Assembly: GCA_963743035.1 (NCBI GenBank)
Contig: CAVUOB010000003.1
Location: 124,001-188,000 of the forward strand
Direction: 5' to 3'
DNA length: 64,000 nucleotides
Origin: PALSA-911 sp963743035
Lineage (GTDB): Bacteria > Pseudomonadota > Alphaproteobacteria > Acetobacterales > Acetobacteraceae
The notes under the pieces are model-generated. The model was not told where the DNA came from, searched no databases, and was given only the letters and a program-made list of their open reading frames with translations. Every line of letters starts with the position of its first letter. Position 1 is the first letter of the stretch. Of the stretch, positions 47,135-55,200 are shown piece by piece. The translations under genes were made by a program, and so were the position numbers.

Positions 47135-48771
47135 CAGGAGAAGTTCCGCGCCTCGGCCAGGTCGGTGGGCGTATCCACGTCCAGCCAGTGCCCGGTAATG
47201 TAGTGCACGCCGACCGGGTGGCGCCGGGCCAGGCGGTCCAGCAGGGCCATCAGATCGGCCTGGGCCAGCACGCCCTCCTGCCGCATCGCCTCCAGCTCCT
47301 CGCGCACCAGCTCCGCGCCGCGCGCGCTCAGATGCATCAGCCCGATCCATTCGCCGCAGGCATCCCCCATTCCTGCGCCGACGCCGGTCAGGAGCGCCGG
47401 GGTGTCCTCGTAGTCGAGCCCGGTGTCGCGGCGGTCGGCGACGATCAGGTCGCGCGGATTGGCCGCGATGCGCCGGGTGGAATCGACCACGATGGTGATG
47501 TCGCCGCGCGATTCCAGCAGCGCGTCCAGGATGTAGCGACGGAACAGCACATCGCCGTAGACCACGACCGTCTCGCCCTCCAGCCGGGACAGGGCGCAGG
47601 CCAGGGAGGCGGCCTCGCCGGTCTCGGCATAGGCCTCGTTCGCCACCAGCAGGATGCCCTCGGCGGCGATCGCCTCCCTGCGGTAGCCGCCGACCACGGC
47701 GACATCCGTCACGCCGCTCTCGTCCAGCGTGGCCAGCAGCCGGTGCAGCAGCGGCTTGCCGCGCACGTCGACCATGCATTTCGGCTGCTCCGTCGTGGCA
47801 GCCCCCAGCCCGTCCCCGCGCGAGGCGGCCAGCACGATGGCGCGCACCCCGCCGGTGGACGGCAGATAGCGGCGCGTGGCCTCCTCCAGCTCGTCGCTGC
47901 CGGTCAGGTTGAAAATGTCGCGCACGCTGGCGACCCGGCCCTCCACCTCCATCAGCGACTTACTGGCGGCGATGCGCTGCGCGGTGTCGCGCATCGCCGA
48001 TATGGAGGCGCGCACCAGGTGATTGGCCCAGATCACCATCGAAATGCCGGCCTCGCGGAACGCCTCGGTCGGGGTCGCGTAGTACATGGTCGGCACGATC
48101 ACCACCGGGCAGCGCCGGTCCCAGCGCTGCATGAAGCCGGTGATCTCGGCGGCATCCTTCTTCTTGGAATGCACCAGGATCGCGTCCGCCCCGGCGGCGT
48201 GGTACGCCTCGGCCCGGCGCAGCGCCTCGTCCATGGTATGGCCGGAGATCAGCGCCTCCGTGCGCGCCACGATGGAGAAATCATCGTCGGTCTGCGCGTC
48301 CTTGCCGGCGCGGATACGGCCGCAGAACTCCGCCATGTCGGCCAGCGGCTGGCGCTCGCCGAGGAAGGAGTTGGTCTTGGGGAACAGCTTGTCCTCCAGG
48401 CACACGCCGGCGATGCCGCGTTCCCCGAGCTTGCGCACCAGCCGGCGCACATTGTTGAAATTGCCGTAGCCGGTATCGCCGTCCACCAGGATGGGCACCG
48501 CGGTGGCATCGGCCATGAACTCCAGCACATCCAGCACCTGGGTCCAGGACGCCTCGTTGTTGTCGCGCAGGCCGAGCATCGCGGAGATCGACAGGCCGGA
48601 CGCCCAGACGCCGGCGAAGCCGGCCTCCTCCACGATCTTCGCCGAGAGGCCGCTATGCGCCTCCATGATGAAGGCGAGATCGGGAGACAGCAGCAGCGAA
48701 CGCAGCAGCGCCGGCCGGGTGACCGGAGCATGGGGGGCACGCGTCGCCACTCTGTCTAAATCGTTCGGCAA
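47134..48771 (-). CDS. pepM: phosphoenolpyruvate phosphomutase fused to a nucleotidyltransferase
   Basis: Two domains in 545 residues. Residues 1-300 are PEP mutase, which forms the C-P bond of phosphonopyruvate: VDGDTGYG (97-104), the decisive EDKLFPKTNS (126-135), ARTEALISG. Residues about 308-545 are a nucleotidyltransferase-like domain, GGVRAIVLAASRGDGLG, with Ser and Asp replacing residues of the usual LAAGxGxRL, followed by PKCMVDVRGKPLL. The TTG at 48771 is chosen because AGGAG sits 8 bases upstream; the ATG at 48846 lacks this. First committed gene of a phosphonate cluster; divergent from a second nucleotidyltransferase. Confidence 0.93.
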   Translation of the reverse strand: MPNDLDRVATRAPHAPVTRPALLRSLLLSPDLAFIMEAHSGLSAKIVEEAGFAGVWASGLSISAMLGLRDNNEASWTQVLDVLEFMADATAVPILVDGDTGYGNFNNVRRLVRKLGERGIAGVCLEDKLFPKTNSFLGERQPLADMAEFCGRIRAGKDAQTDDDFSIVARTEALISGHTMDEALRRAEAYHAAGADAILVHSKKKDAAEITGFMQRWDRRCPVVIVPTMYYATPTEAFREAGISMVIWANHLVRASISAMRDTAQRIAASKSLMEVEGRVASVRDIFNLTGSDELEEATRRYLPSTGGVRAIVLAASRGDGLGAATTEQPKCMVDVRGKPLLHRLLATLDESGVTDVAVVGGYRREAIAAEGILLVANEAYAETGEAASLACALSRLEGETVVVYGDVLFRRYILDALLESRGDITIVVDSTRRIAANPRDLIVADRRDTGLDYEDTPALLTGVGAGMGDACGEWIGLMHLSARGAELVREELEAMRQEGVLAQADLMALLDRLARRHPVGVHYITGHWLDVDTPTDLAEARNFS

Positions 48772-48867
48772 TTTGTGTCTCCTGGGACTCGTGCATTGAC
48801 CAAAGGACCTATGTAGTACCTGTAGCGATCTTGTCACCTTAAACAATCAGCGAGTAGGAATGGCTGC

Positions 48868-49659
48868 ATGGCGACAACCCTTCCCGGCGTGCCCGACACG
48901 TATGAGACCGGCACGCACGCGCTGATCCTGGCTGCCGGCATCGGGCGGCGGCTTGGCGAGCAGGCACCGGACCGTCCTGGCCAACCCAAGGCGCTGCTGG
49001 ATTTCGGCGGCAAGAGCCTGATGGCGCGCCACATCGCCGCCCTGCGCCGGCAGGGCATCACCGCGATCACCGTGGTGATCGGCTTCGCCGCCGAAGAAAT
49101 GCGCGCCGCCCTCGGCGCGCTGGATGCGGAGCCGCCGGTCTCCTGCGTCGTCAATCCCGATTTCCTGGAAGGCAGCGTCGTCTCGCTCTGGGCCGGGCGG
49201 GAGGTGCTGCGCAGCGGCAGCAACGTGATCCTGATGGACGCGGACGTGCTGTACGACGGACGGCTGATGGCCCGGCTGCTGCAAAGCTCCCGGCCCGACT
49301 GCCTGCTGGTGGACCGCGACATCGAACCTGGCGACGAGCCGGTGAAACTCTGCGTGCAGGACGGGCGCATCGTCGATTTCCACAAGCGGCCGAGCATGCC
49401 GCATGAATGGCACGGCGAGTCCGTGGGCTTCTTCCGCTTCACGCCCGCGACCGCGGCGGAGCTGGCGGACCGGGCGGAGGACTACGTCCGCTCCGGCCGG
49501 CGCAACATGGAATACGAGGAGCCGATCCGCGACATGATCCTGGCCAGCCAGGGGCACCGCTTCGGGTTCGAGGACATCAGCGGCCTGCCCTGGACCGAGA
49601 TCGATTTTCCCGAGGACATCGCCAAGGCGCGCGCCCTGCTGACGGAGCTGGTCGGTTGA
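48868..49659 (+). CDS. nucleotidyltransferase (LicC/PntC-like, probable phosphonate cytidylyltransferase)
   Basis: A 263-residue sugar- or choline-phosphate-type nucleotidyltransferase. LAAGIGRRLG (21-30) and Lys41 in QPKALLDFGGKSL form the nucleotide site, and LMDADVLYD and IDFPEDIAKA carry the metal and product loops. Next to PEP mutase and AEP transaminase, activation of aminoethylphosphonate as CMP-AEP is the best guess; nucleotidyl activation of phosphonates is known for PntC. Its stop overlaps the start of the PhyH gene (TTGA), so the two are co-translated. Choline-phosphate is the alternative substrate. Confidence 0.82.
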   Translation: MATTLPGVPDTYETGTHALILAAGIGRRLGEQAPDRPGQPKALLDFGGKSLMARHIAALRRQGITAITVVIGFAAEEMRAALGALDAEPPVSCVVNPDFLEGSVVSLWAGREVLRSGSNVILMDADVLYDGRLMARLLQSSRPDCLLVDRDIEPGDEPVKLCVQDGRIVDFHKRPSMPHEWHGESVGFFRFTPATAAELADRAEDYVRSGRRNMEYEEPIRDMILASQGHRFGFEDISGLPWTEIDFPEDIAKARALLTELVG

Positions 49660-50441
49660 GCGCCGCCCTGCGCCCCCCGCTCCCCGCCAGCCGCCGCGAC
49701 GCCACGCAGGCCGAGCTCGCCCGGATGGCCGAGGACGGCTACCTGCTGGTGCCCGGCTTCTTCGACGCCGCCGAGACCGCCGCGCTGCTGCGCTGGACCG
49801 CGGAGCTGGAAACCGCGCCGGAGACGCCGGGACGGCACTGGGTCTATCACGAGGACAGCCTGACCGAGCCCGGCCGCCGGGTGATCCAGCGCATCGAGAA
49901 TTTCTGCCCGTTCCATCCGGGTTTCGACATCCTGATCCGCAACAGCGCGCTATCGCGCTGGACCGCGGCGCTGATGGGCGGCCCGGTCGTGCTGTTCAAG
50001 GAGAAGATCAACTTCAAGATGCCGGGCGGCCCCGGCTTCAAGGCGCACCAGGACCAGCAGGCCGGCTGGAACCGCTACGCCCCGCTATTCGTCACCGCGC
50101 TGGTCACCCTCGATCCGGCGACGTTGGAAAACGGCTGCCTGGAGATGGTGCCGGGCCGGCACCGCGAGGGGCTGATCGGCGAGGAATGGAAGCCGCTGGA
50201 CGAGACCGGGCTGGCGCTGCATCCGGTGCCCACCTCGCCCGGGGACGTGATCTTCTTCGACAGCTACGCCCCGCACGCCTCCAAGCCGAATTTCACCGAC
50301 GCGCCGCGCCGGCTCCTGTACCTGACCTACAACCTGGCCAGCCAGGGCGACCATCGCGCCCAGTACTATGCCGACAAGCACGCCTCCTTCCCGCCGGATA
50401 TCGAGCGGGAGACCGGCAAGAGCTACGTCTTCCGGGTCTGA
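49656..50441 (+). CDS. PhyH-family Fe(II)/2-oxoglutarate dioxygenase (PhnY-like context)
   Basis: A 261-residue dioxygenase. Iron ligands His131 and Asp133 in FKAHQDQQAGW and distal His207 in DSYAPHASKPN, with 2-oxoglutarate-binding Arg about 218-219. GYLLVPGFFD and NGCLEMVPGRHREG are family-typical. TTG at 49656 overlaps the upstream stop. PhyH enzymes include PhnY, which hydroxylates AEP at C1; 1-hydroxy-AEP occurs in some bacterial phosphonolipids. The coupling to a nucleotidyltransferase suggests such a role here. This is context, not motif, evidence. Confidence 0.8.
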   Translation: MSAALRPPLPASRRDATQAELARMAEDGYLLVPGFFDAAETAALLRWTAELETAPETPGRHWVYHEDSLTEPGRRVIQRIENFCPFHPGFDILIRNSALSRWTAALMGGPVVLFKEKINFKMPGGPGFKAHQDQQAGWNRYAPLFVTALVTLDPATLENGCLEMVPGRHREGLIGEEWKPLDETGLALHPVPTSPGDVIFFDSYAPHASKPNFTDAPRRLLYLTYNLASQGDHRAQYYADKHASFPPDIERETGKSYVFRV

Positions 50442-50511
50442 CCGGGCTCAACCCGCCGGGGCGTCCGGAACCGAGGCAGCCGGCAGGCACAACGGTCCCC
50501 GGCAATAACCG

Positions 50512-51501
50512 CTAACCGGCCACGCTGGCGGCGAGCCGGCGCAGATCCACCTGCGGGCGGGCGCCGTACTGGCTGATGGCCGCGGCCGCCGCGGCGCTGC
50601 CCAGCCGGCCGCAATGCTCCAGCGCCCTGCCGGCGGTCAGCGCCGCCAGGAAACCGGCGGCATAGGCATCGCCCGCGCCGGTGGTGTCCACCACCTCCGC
50701 CGCGGCGGCGTCGATCTCGATCGTGTGCTCGGGCGTCACGATCACGCTGCCCGCCTCGCTGCAGGTCAGCGCCGCCAGCGCGACGTCCTGGCGCGCGGCC
50801 TCCGCCGCCAGGGAGAACTCGTTCGCCTCGTACAGGCTGCAGATCTCGGCCTCGTTGGCGAACAGGATGTCGACATGGCCGGCAACCAGTTCCCGGAACG
50901 CCGCGCGGTGCCGGTCGACGCAGAACGCGTCCGACAGCGTCAGCGCAACCTTGCGCCCGGCCGCATGCGCGGCGGCGGCGGCGCGGTAGAACGCGGCCTG
51001 CGCCGCGGGGGGATCGAACAGATAGCCTTCCAGATAGGTCACCGCCGCGTCCGCCACCAGCGCCTCGTCCACATCGGCCTCGCCCAGCGTCACGCAGGCG
51101 CCCAGGAACGTGTTCATCGTGCGCTGCGCATCCGGGGTCACCAGGATCAGGCAGCGCGCCGTCGGCGCGCCGCCGACCAGCGGACGGGACGGGAAATGCA
51201 CCCCGCCGGCGGTGATGTCGTGGCGGAACACGCCGCCGAGCTGGTCATCGGCGACCTTGCCGAAATAGGCCACCTTCGCCCCCAGCCCCGCCGCGACGGC
51301 GGCGGTGTTGGCCGCCGATCCGCCGCTGGATTCCACCCCCGGCGGCATCACCGCATACAGCGCCTCGGCCGCCGCGGCGTCGATCAGCGCCATGCCGCCC
51401 TTGCGCATGTCGTGCTTCGACAGGAACGCATCGTCGGTGCGGGCAACGACATCGACGATCGCGTTGCCGATGCACAGAATGTCGAAACGCGGCTTGGTCA
51501 T
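50512..51501 (-). CDS. PfkB-family carbohydrate/nucleoside kinase (adenosine kinase-like)
   Basis: A 329-residue kinase. The sugar-binding start CIGNAIVDVVA, GGSAANTAAVAAGLG and the catalytic DTTGAGDAYAAGFLAAL with its Asp base are clear. The closest recognised relatives are the alphaproteobacterial adenosine kinase-type members (MPPGVESSGGSAAN). It converges on the PhyH gene and shares no operon with it. ATG at 51501 is well placed; the substrate is adenosine or a ribosyl compound. Confidence 0.88.
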   Translation of the reverse strand: MTKPRFDILCIGNAIVDVVARTDDAFLSKHDMRKGGMALIDAAAAEALYAVMPPGVESSGGSAANTAAVAAGLGAKVAYFGKVADDQLGGVFRHDITAGGVHFPSRPLVGGAPTARCLILVTPDAQRTMNTFLGACVTLGEADVDEALVADAAVTYLEGYLFDPPAAQAAFYRAAAAAHAAGRKVALTLSDAFCVDRHRAAFRELVAGHVDILFANEAEICSLYEANEFSLAAEAARQDVALAALTCSEAGSVIVTPEHTIEIDAAAAEVVDTTGAGDAYAAGFLAALTAGRALEHCGRLGSAAAAAAISQYGARPQVDLRRLAASVAG

Positions 51502-51586
51502 GGCAAATGCTCCGGATTGCTTGCGCCCGCCCTATCATCGCCGCACCAGGGCAGCAACCTTGGCCCGATTGAGGGAGACCCCGCCG

Positions 51587-52288
51587 ATGGCCGCTTCGCC
51601 CGCCGCGCCCGACAACCCCGTGCTTCGCCCGCTCGCCCTGGCGATCGGCCAGATGGACGACCGCGCCTTCGTGCTCGTGCTGCTGCAAAGTCTGGCGCTG
51701 TCGGCGTTGTGCTTCCTGGCGATCCTGGCCGGCATGCTCTGGACCGTGCACCAGACCACCCTGCTGCCGGGCTGGCTGGCCTGGATCGTCGGAATCACCG
51801 GCACGGTCGGCGCCTCGCTGCTCGCCTTCTGGCTGTTCCTGCCGGTGGCGGCGGCGATCGGCACCATGTTCATCGAAACCATCGCCCGCGCGGTGGAGCG
51901 GCGCCACTATCCCGGCCTGCCGCCCGGCCAGGCCGCCTCGCTGACGGCGCAGATCTGGGACGGCATCGCCGTCGGGCTCCGGATCCTCGTGCTCAACCTG
52001 CTGGCGCTGGTGCTGGCCTTCCTGCTGCCCGGGATCGGGCTGATCCTGGCCTGGGCCATCGGCGCCTACGCCATCGGGCGCGGATTGTTCGTCGCCGTGG
52101 CGATGCGCCGCATGCCCCGGCTGCAGGCGGAAGTGCTGTATCGGCGCAACCGCGGCATCATCCTGGTCCAGGGCGGGCTGATCGCGCTCGCCTCCTACGT
52201 GCCCCTGGCCAACCTGCTGGTCCCGCTGATCGGCACCGCCGCGATGGTCCATGTGCTGGACCGTCTTCTGACCGTCACCCGTTCTTGA
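51587..52288 (+). CDS. EI24 domain-containing membrane protein (CysZ-like)
   Basis: A 233-residue membrane protein of the EI24/CysZ superfamily with about five helices: FVLVLLQSLALSALCFLAIL, WIVGITGTVGASLLAFWLFLP, ILVLNLLALVLAFLLPGIGLIL, and an Arg-rich cytoplasmic loop ERRHYPGLPPG. CysZ mediates sulphate uptake in other bacteria, but no sulphur genes are near. ATG at 51587 follows GAGGGAG. The bactofilin gene starts 63 bases downstream on the same strand. Confidence 0.85.
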   Translation: MAASPAAPDNPVLRPLALAIGQMDDRAFVLVLLQSLALSALCFLAILAGMLWTVHQTTLLPGWLAWIVGITGTVGASLLAFWLFLPVAAAIGTMFIETIARAVERRHYPGLPPGQAASLTAQIWDGIAVGLRILVLNLLALVLAFLLPGIGLILAWAIGAYAIGRGLFVAVAMRRMPRLQAEVLYRRNRGIILVQGGLIALASYVPLANLLVPLIGTAAMVHVLDRLLTVTRS

Positions 52289-52351
52289 CCGCCCGCGCGC
52301 CCCGCCGAGGCGTGACGGGACAATCCCAACCGTGTTACCCCTCGCGCCTCC

Positions 52352-52999
52352 ATGAACCAGGACAGAGAGCCAGTGTTTAAACGCCGCAAACCCGACGATC
52401 CCAAGCCGGCCGAACTCGGCGCGGCGGGTGAGGCCGGATCAACCGGATCCGCTCCCGTAACTGGGACAGCCCCGGCCGATTCCGGGCTCGGTGTGCCCCC
52501 CTTCCGTCCCGCCACCCCGAAGGAGGAGCCAACCATGGCCCGCCCGTCGTTCTCCGCCACCCCCGCCCCGCAGATCCCCCCCGGCCCTGGAGCCCGTCCC
52601 GTGATGCAGCCGGCCCGTACCGTGCGTGAACCCTCCGAAAAGCGCACCCTGGTGGTCGGCCGCGGCATCAGCCTGCAAGGCACGGTGCAGGACGCCGAGC
52701 GCCTGGTGGTCGAAGGCACCGTGGAAACCAGCATGATCCACGCCGCCGACCTGACCGTCACCCTCGGCGGCGTCTTCAAGGGCGAGGCCGAGGTCGAGGA
52801 CGCCGACATCGCCGGCACCATCGACGGAACGCTGACGGTCAAAGGCTCCCTGGTGGTCCGCGCCACCGGCCGCCTGCTCGGCACCGCCCGCTGCCGCCGC
52901 CTGCAGGTGGAAGACGGCGGCCAGATCACCGGCCGCGTGGAAATGATCACCGAACCTGCTACGAGCACGACCACGACCACGGCGAGTTCGGTGGCATAA
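52352..52999 (+). CDS. bactofilin (polymer-forming cytoskeletal protein)
   Basis: A bactofilin, which self-assembles into beta-helical filaments that position envelope enzymes. The DUF583 beta-helix spans about residues 97-190: LVVGRGISLQGTVQDAERLVVEG, then GGVFKGEAEVEDADIAGTIDG (each trimmed to a part of the repeat) and GRLLGTARCRRLQVEDGGQI. N- and C-termini are disordered, as usual. Start at 52352 gives 215 residues; an internal ATG at 52534 has AAGGAGGAG upstream and would give 155 residues, closer to the family norm. Both starts may be used. Confidence 0.9.
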   Translation: MNQDREPVFKRRKPDDPKPAELGAAGEAGSTGSAPVTGTAPADSGLGVPPFRPATPKEEPTMARPSFSATPAPQIPPGPGARPVMQPARTVREPSEKRTLVVGRGISLQGTVQDAERLVVEGTVETSMIHAADLTVTLGGVFKGEAEVEDADIAGTIDGTLTVKGSLVVRATGRLLGTARCRRLQVEDGGQITGRVEMITEPATSTTTTTASSVA

Positions 53000-53203
53000 G
53001 GGAAGGAAGGCCAGGGGCGCTGCCCCTGGACCCCGCCAAAGGGTGAAACCCTTTGGAAACCCCAGACGTGTTTAAGAAAATGGGCGGGCGAAGGTGGTGC
53101 AAACAGCACCTCCTCGCCCGCCCATTTTCTTAAACACAACAGGGTGTCCAGAGGCTCCGCCTCTGGCGGGGGTCGAGGGGGCAGAGCCCCTCGCCTTGCT
53201 TCC
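53000..53203. repeat. modular intergenic repeat with AT/GC central hairpin (copy 6)
   Basis: Left module: AAGGCCAGGGGCGCTGCCCCTGG hairpin, ACCCCGCC, AAAGGGTGAAACCCTTT hairpin, GGAAACCCC. Centre: the 24-bp stem at 53068-53137. Right module: TCCAGAGGCTCCGCCTCTGG, CGGGGGTC, GAGGGGGCAGAGCCCCTC, GCCTTGCT. It lies between convergent bactofilin and rho genes. Confidence 0.8.
53068..53137. terminator. bidirectional intrinsic terminator between bactofilin and rho
   Basis: Arms 53068-53091 and 53114-53137 pair over 24 bp without a mismatch (GTGTTTAAGAAAATGGGCGG and its complement). Each strand reads A-tract, GC stem, T-tract (TTTTCTTAAA), so it can end transcripts from both sides. Confidence 0.85.
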
Positions 53204-54478
53204 TCAGGTGTTCATCGCCTCGAAGAAGTCGTTGTTGGTCTTGCTGTATTTCAGCTTGTCCAGCAGGAACTCCATCGCGTCCACGGTGCCCATCGGGTTC
53301 AGGATGCGGCGCAGCACCCACATCTTCGACAGCATGGCGCGGTCCACCAGCAATTCTTCCTTGCGGGTGCCGGACTTGGTGATGTCGATCGCCGGGAAGC
53401 TGCGCTTGTCGGACAGCTTGCGGTCCAGGATGATCTCGGAGTTGCCGGTGCCCTTGAACTCTTCGAAGATCACCTCGTCCATGCGCGACCCGGTATCGAT
53501 CAGCGCGGTGGCGATGATGGTCAGGCTGCCGCCTTCCTCGATGTTGCGGGCGGCGCCGAAGAAGCGTTTCGGGCGCTGCAGGGCGTTGGCGTCCACGCCG
53601 CCGGTCAGCACCTTGCCGGAAGACGGCACCACGGTGTTGTAGGCGCGCGCCAGGCGGGTGATGCTGTCCAGCAGGATCACCACGTCGCGCTTGTGCTCCA
53701 CCAGCCGCTTGGCCTTCTCCAGCACCATTTCGGTCACCTGCACATGGCGGGTGGCCGGCTCGTCGAAGGTGGAGGCGACGACCTCGCCCTTCACGCTGCG
53801 CGACATGTCCGTGACCTCCTCCGGCCGCTCATCGATGAGCAGCACGATCAGGAAGACCTCCGGGTGGTTGGCGGCGATGGCGGTGGCGATGTTCTGCAGC
53901 ATCACCGTCTTGCCGGTGCGCGGCGGCGCCACGATCAGCGCGCGCTGGCCCATGCCGATGGGCGCGATCAGGTCGATCACGCGCGGCGTGTTGTCCTTGG
54001 CCGGCCCTTTGGCGACGGACTGGAAGTTCTCCATCTCCATCTTCAGGCGGCGGTCGGGATACAGCGGCGTCAGGTTGTCGAAGTTGATGCGGTGCTTGAC
54101 CGCGTCCGGCGGCTCGAAATTGATCGTGTTCAGCTTCAGCAGCGCGAAATACCGCTCGCCGTCCTTGGGCGCGCGGATCTGGCCTTCCACCGAATCGCCG
54201 GTGCGCAGCGCATAGCGGCGCACCTGGGTCGGGCTGACATAGATGTCGTCGGGCCCGGGCAGATAATTGGCTTCCGGGCTGCGCAGGAAGCCGAACCCGT
54301 CGGGCAGGATTTCCAGCGTGCCTTCGCCATGGATGGCCTGGTCGTTCTCGGCCAGGTTCTTCAGGATCGCGAACATCATGTCCTGCTTGCGCAGGCTGGA
54401 AGCGTTCTCGATCTGCAGGGATTCGGCAAAGCTCAGCAGGTCTGCTGGGGATTTTGCCTTGAGTTCGGCGAGATGCAT
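53204..54478 (-). CDS. rho: transcription termination factor Rho
   Basis: Hexameric RNA helicase that ends transcripts. 424 residues: N-terminal LAELKAKSPADLL, the RNA-binding GFGFLRSPEANYLPGPDDIY (61-80), Walker A APPRTGKT (184-191), LLIDERPEEVTDM, the Q/R loop ALIDTGSRMDEVIFEEFKG region, and LLDSITRLARAYN. The start at 54478 (MHLAELK) is the family N-terminus. The longer frame to 54673 is the leader. It has its own promoter and a C-rich leader that could bind Rho. The hem genes lie upstream on the same strand. Confidence 0.98.
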   Translation of the reverse strand: MHLAELKAKSPADLLSFAESLQIENASSLRKQDMMFAILKNLAENDQAIHGEGTLEILPDGFGFLRSPEANYLPGPDDIYVSPTQVRRYALRTGDSVEGQIRAPKDGERYFALLKLNTINFEPPDAVKHRINFDNLTPLYPDRRLKMEMENFQSVAKGPAKDNTPRVIDLIAPIGMGQRALIVAPPRTGKTVMLQNIATAIAANHPEVFLIVLLIDERPEEVTDMSRSVKGEVVASTFDEPATRHVQVTEMVLEKAKRLVEHKRDVVILLDSITRLARAYNTVVPSSGKVLTGGVDANALQRPKRFFGAARNIEEGGSLTIIATALIDTGSRMDEVIFEEFKGTGNSEIILDRKLSDKRSFPAIDITKSGTRKEELLVDRAMLSKMWVLRRILNPMGTVDAMEFLLDKLKYSKTNNDFFEAMNT

Positions 54479-54668
54479 CTGAGCGCCTTGGAGAGATAAG
54501 GAGATGGCCGGGAGGGAGGGGGAGCGGACGGGATTTTTGCTCGGCGTCGGCGTTCTGTCCCTCGGACACGTGCCAGCCGTTGCGGTTGGGGAGCGGCGCT
54601 GGTCGTGGGGAACGAAGCGCGACGAGGAGAGGGGAGCGTGTCGGGCGGCAACCGAACACGAAAGAATG
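54479..54668 (-). other. C-rich 5' leader of rho, possible rut site
   Basis: On the coding strand this 190-nt leader is rich in C and poor in G over long stretches (for example CCGCTCCCCCTCCCTCCCGG near 54500-54520). Such segments are the kind Rho binds, and rho is autoregulated by attenuation in other bacteria. Confidence 0.45.
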
Positions 54669-54674
54669 GACAAT

Positions 54675-54703
54675 TAATTAGCGACGCCCTCCCCATTCGT
54701 CAA
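54675..54703 (-). promoter_or_regulatory. sigma70-type promoter of rho
   Basis: On the minus strand TTGACG (54698-54703), a 17-bp spacer and TAATTA (54675-54680). It is placed just after the hemJ stop (54754) and about 200 bases before the rho start, consistent with an attenuated leader. Confidence 0.65.
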
Positions 54704-54753
54704 CCCGGGGGCGCAACCGCCCGAAACGAAGCGCCCGAAACGCAGCATTCGCA

Positions 54754-55200
54754 TCAGAACGGCCGGGCGATCACCATGAACACGATGACGATCATCAGCA
54801 CGGTCGGGACCTCGTTCAGGATCCGGTAATAGCGCTGCGAACGGGTGTTGCGGTCCTCCAGGAACGCCCGCCGCCGGGCGGAAAGGGCGCCGTGCACGCC
54901 GGACATCAGGATCACGCAGAGCAGCTTCAGGTGCCACCACCCCGCACTCCAGTCGATGATGCCGGGCGTGGCCACCAGCAGCAGGCCGAAGCACCAGGTG
55001 GCGATTATCGCCGGATTGGCGATCTGCTTCAGCAGCCGCCGCTCCATCACCTTGAAGCGCTCGCTTTCGATCGAGCCGCGCGGGGCGTCGCAATGATAGA
55101 CGAACAGCCGCGGCAGATAGAGCATCGCGGCCATCCAGGCGATCATGGAGATGACGTGCAGGGACTTGATCCAGGGATACAGCGGCAACAGCCAGGTCAC
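54754..55200 (-). CDS. hemJ: protoporphyrinogen oxidase HemJ
   Basis: A 148-residue membrane enzyme that converts protoporphyrinogen IX to protoporphyrin IX. The family signature WIKSLHVISMIAWMAAMLYLPRL contains the conserved Lys12 and His15 (first 30 residues; shown in parts), with four helices; RRAFLEDRNTRSQRYYRILNEVPT is typical. GTG at 55200 overlaps the HAD stop (GTGA). It completes the haem branch with hemE and hemH in the same operon. Confidence 0.92.
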   Translation of the reverse strand: MTWLLPLYPWIKSLHVISMIAWMAAMLYLPRLFVYHCDAPRGSIESERFKVMERRLLKQIANPAIIATWCFGLLLVATPGIIDWSAGWWHLKLLCVILMSGVHGALSARRRAFLEDRNTRSQRYYRILNEVPTVLMIVIVFMVIARPF

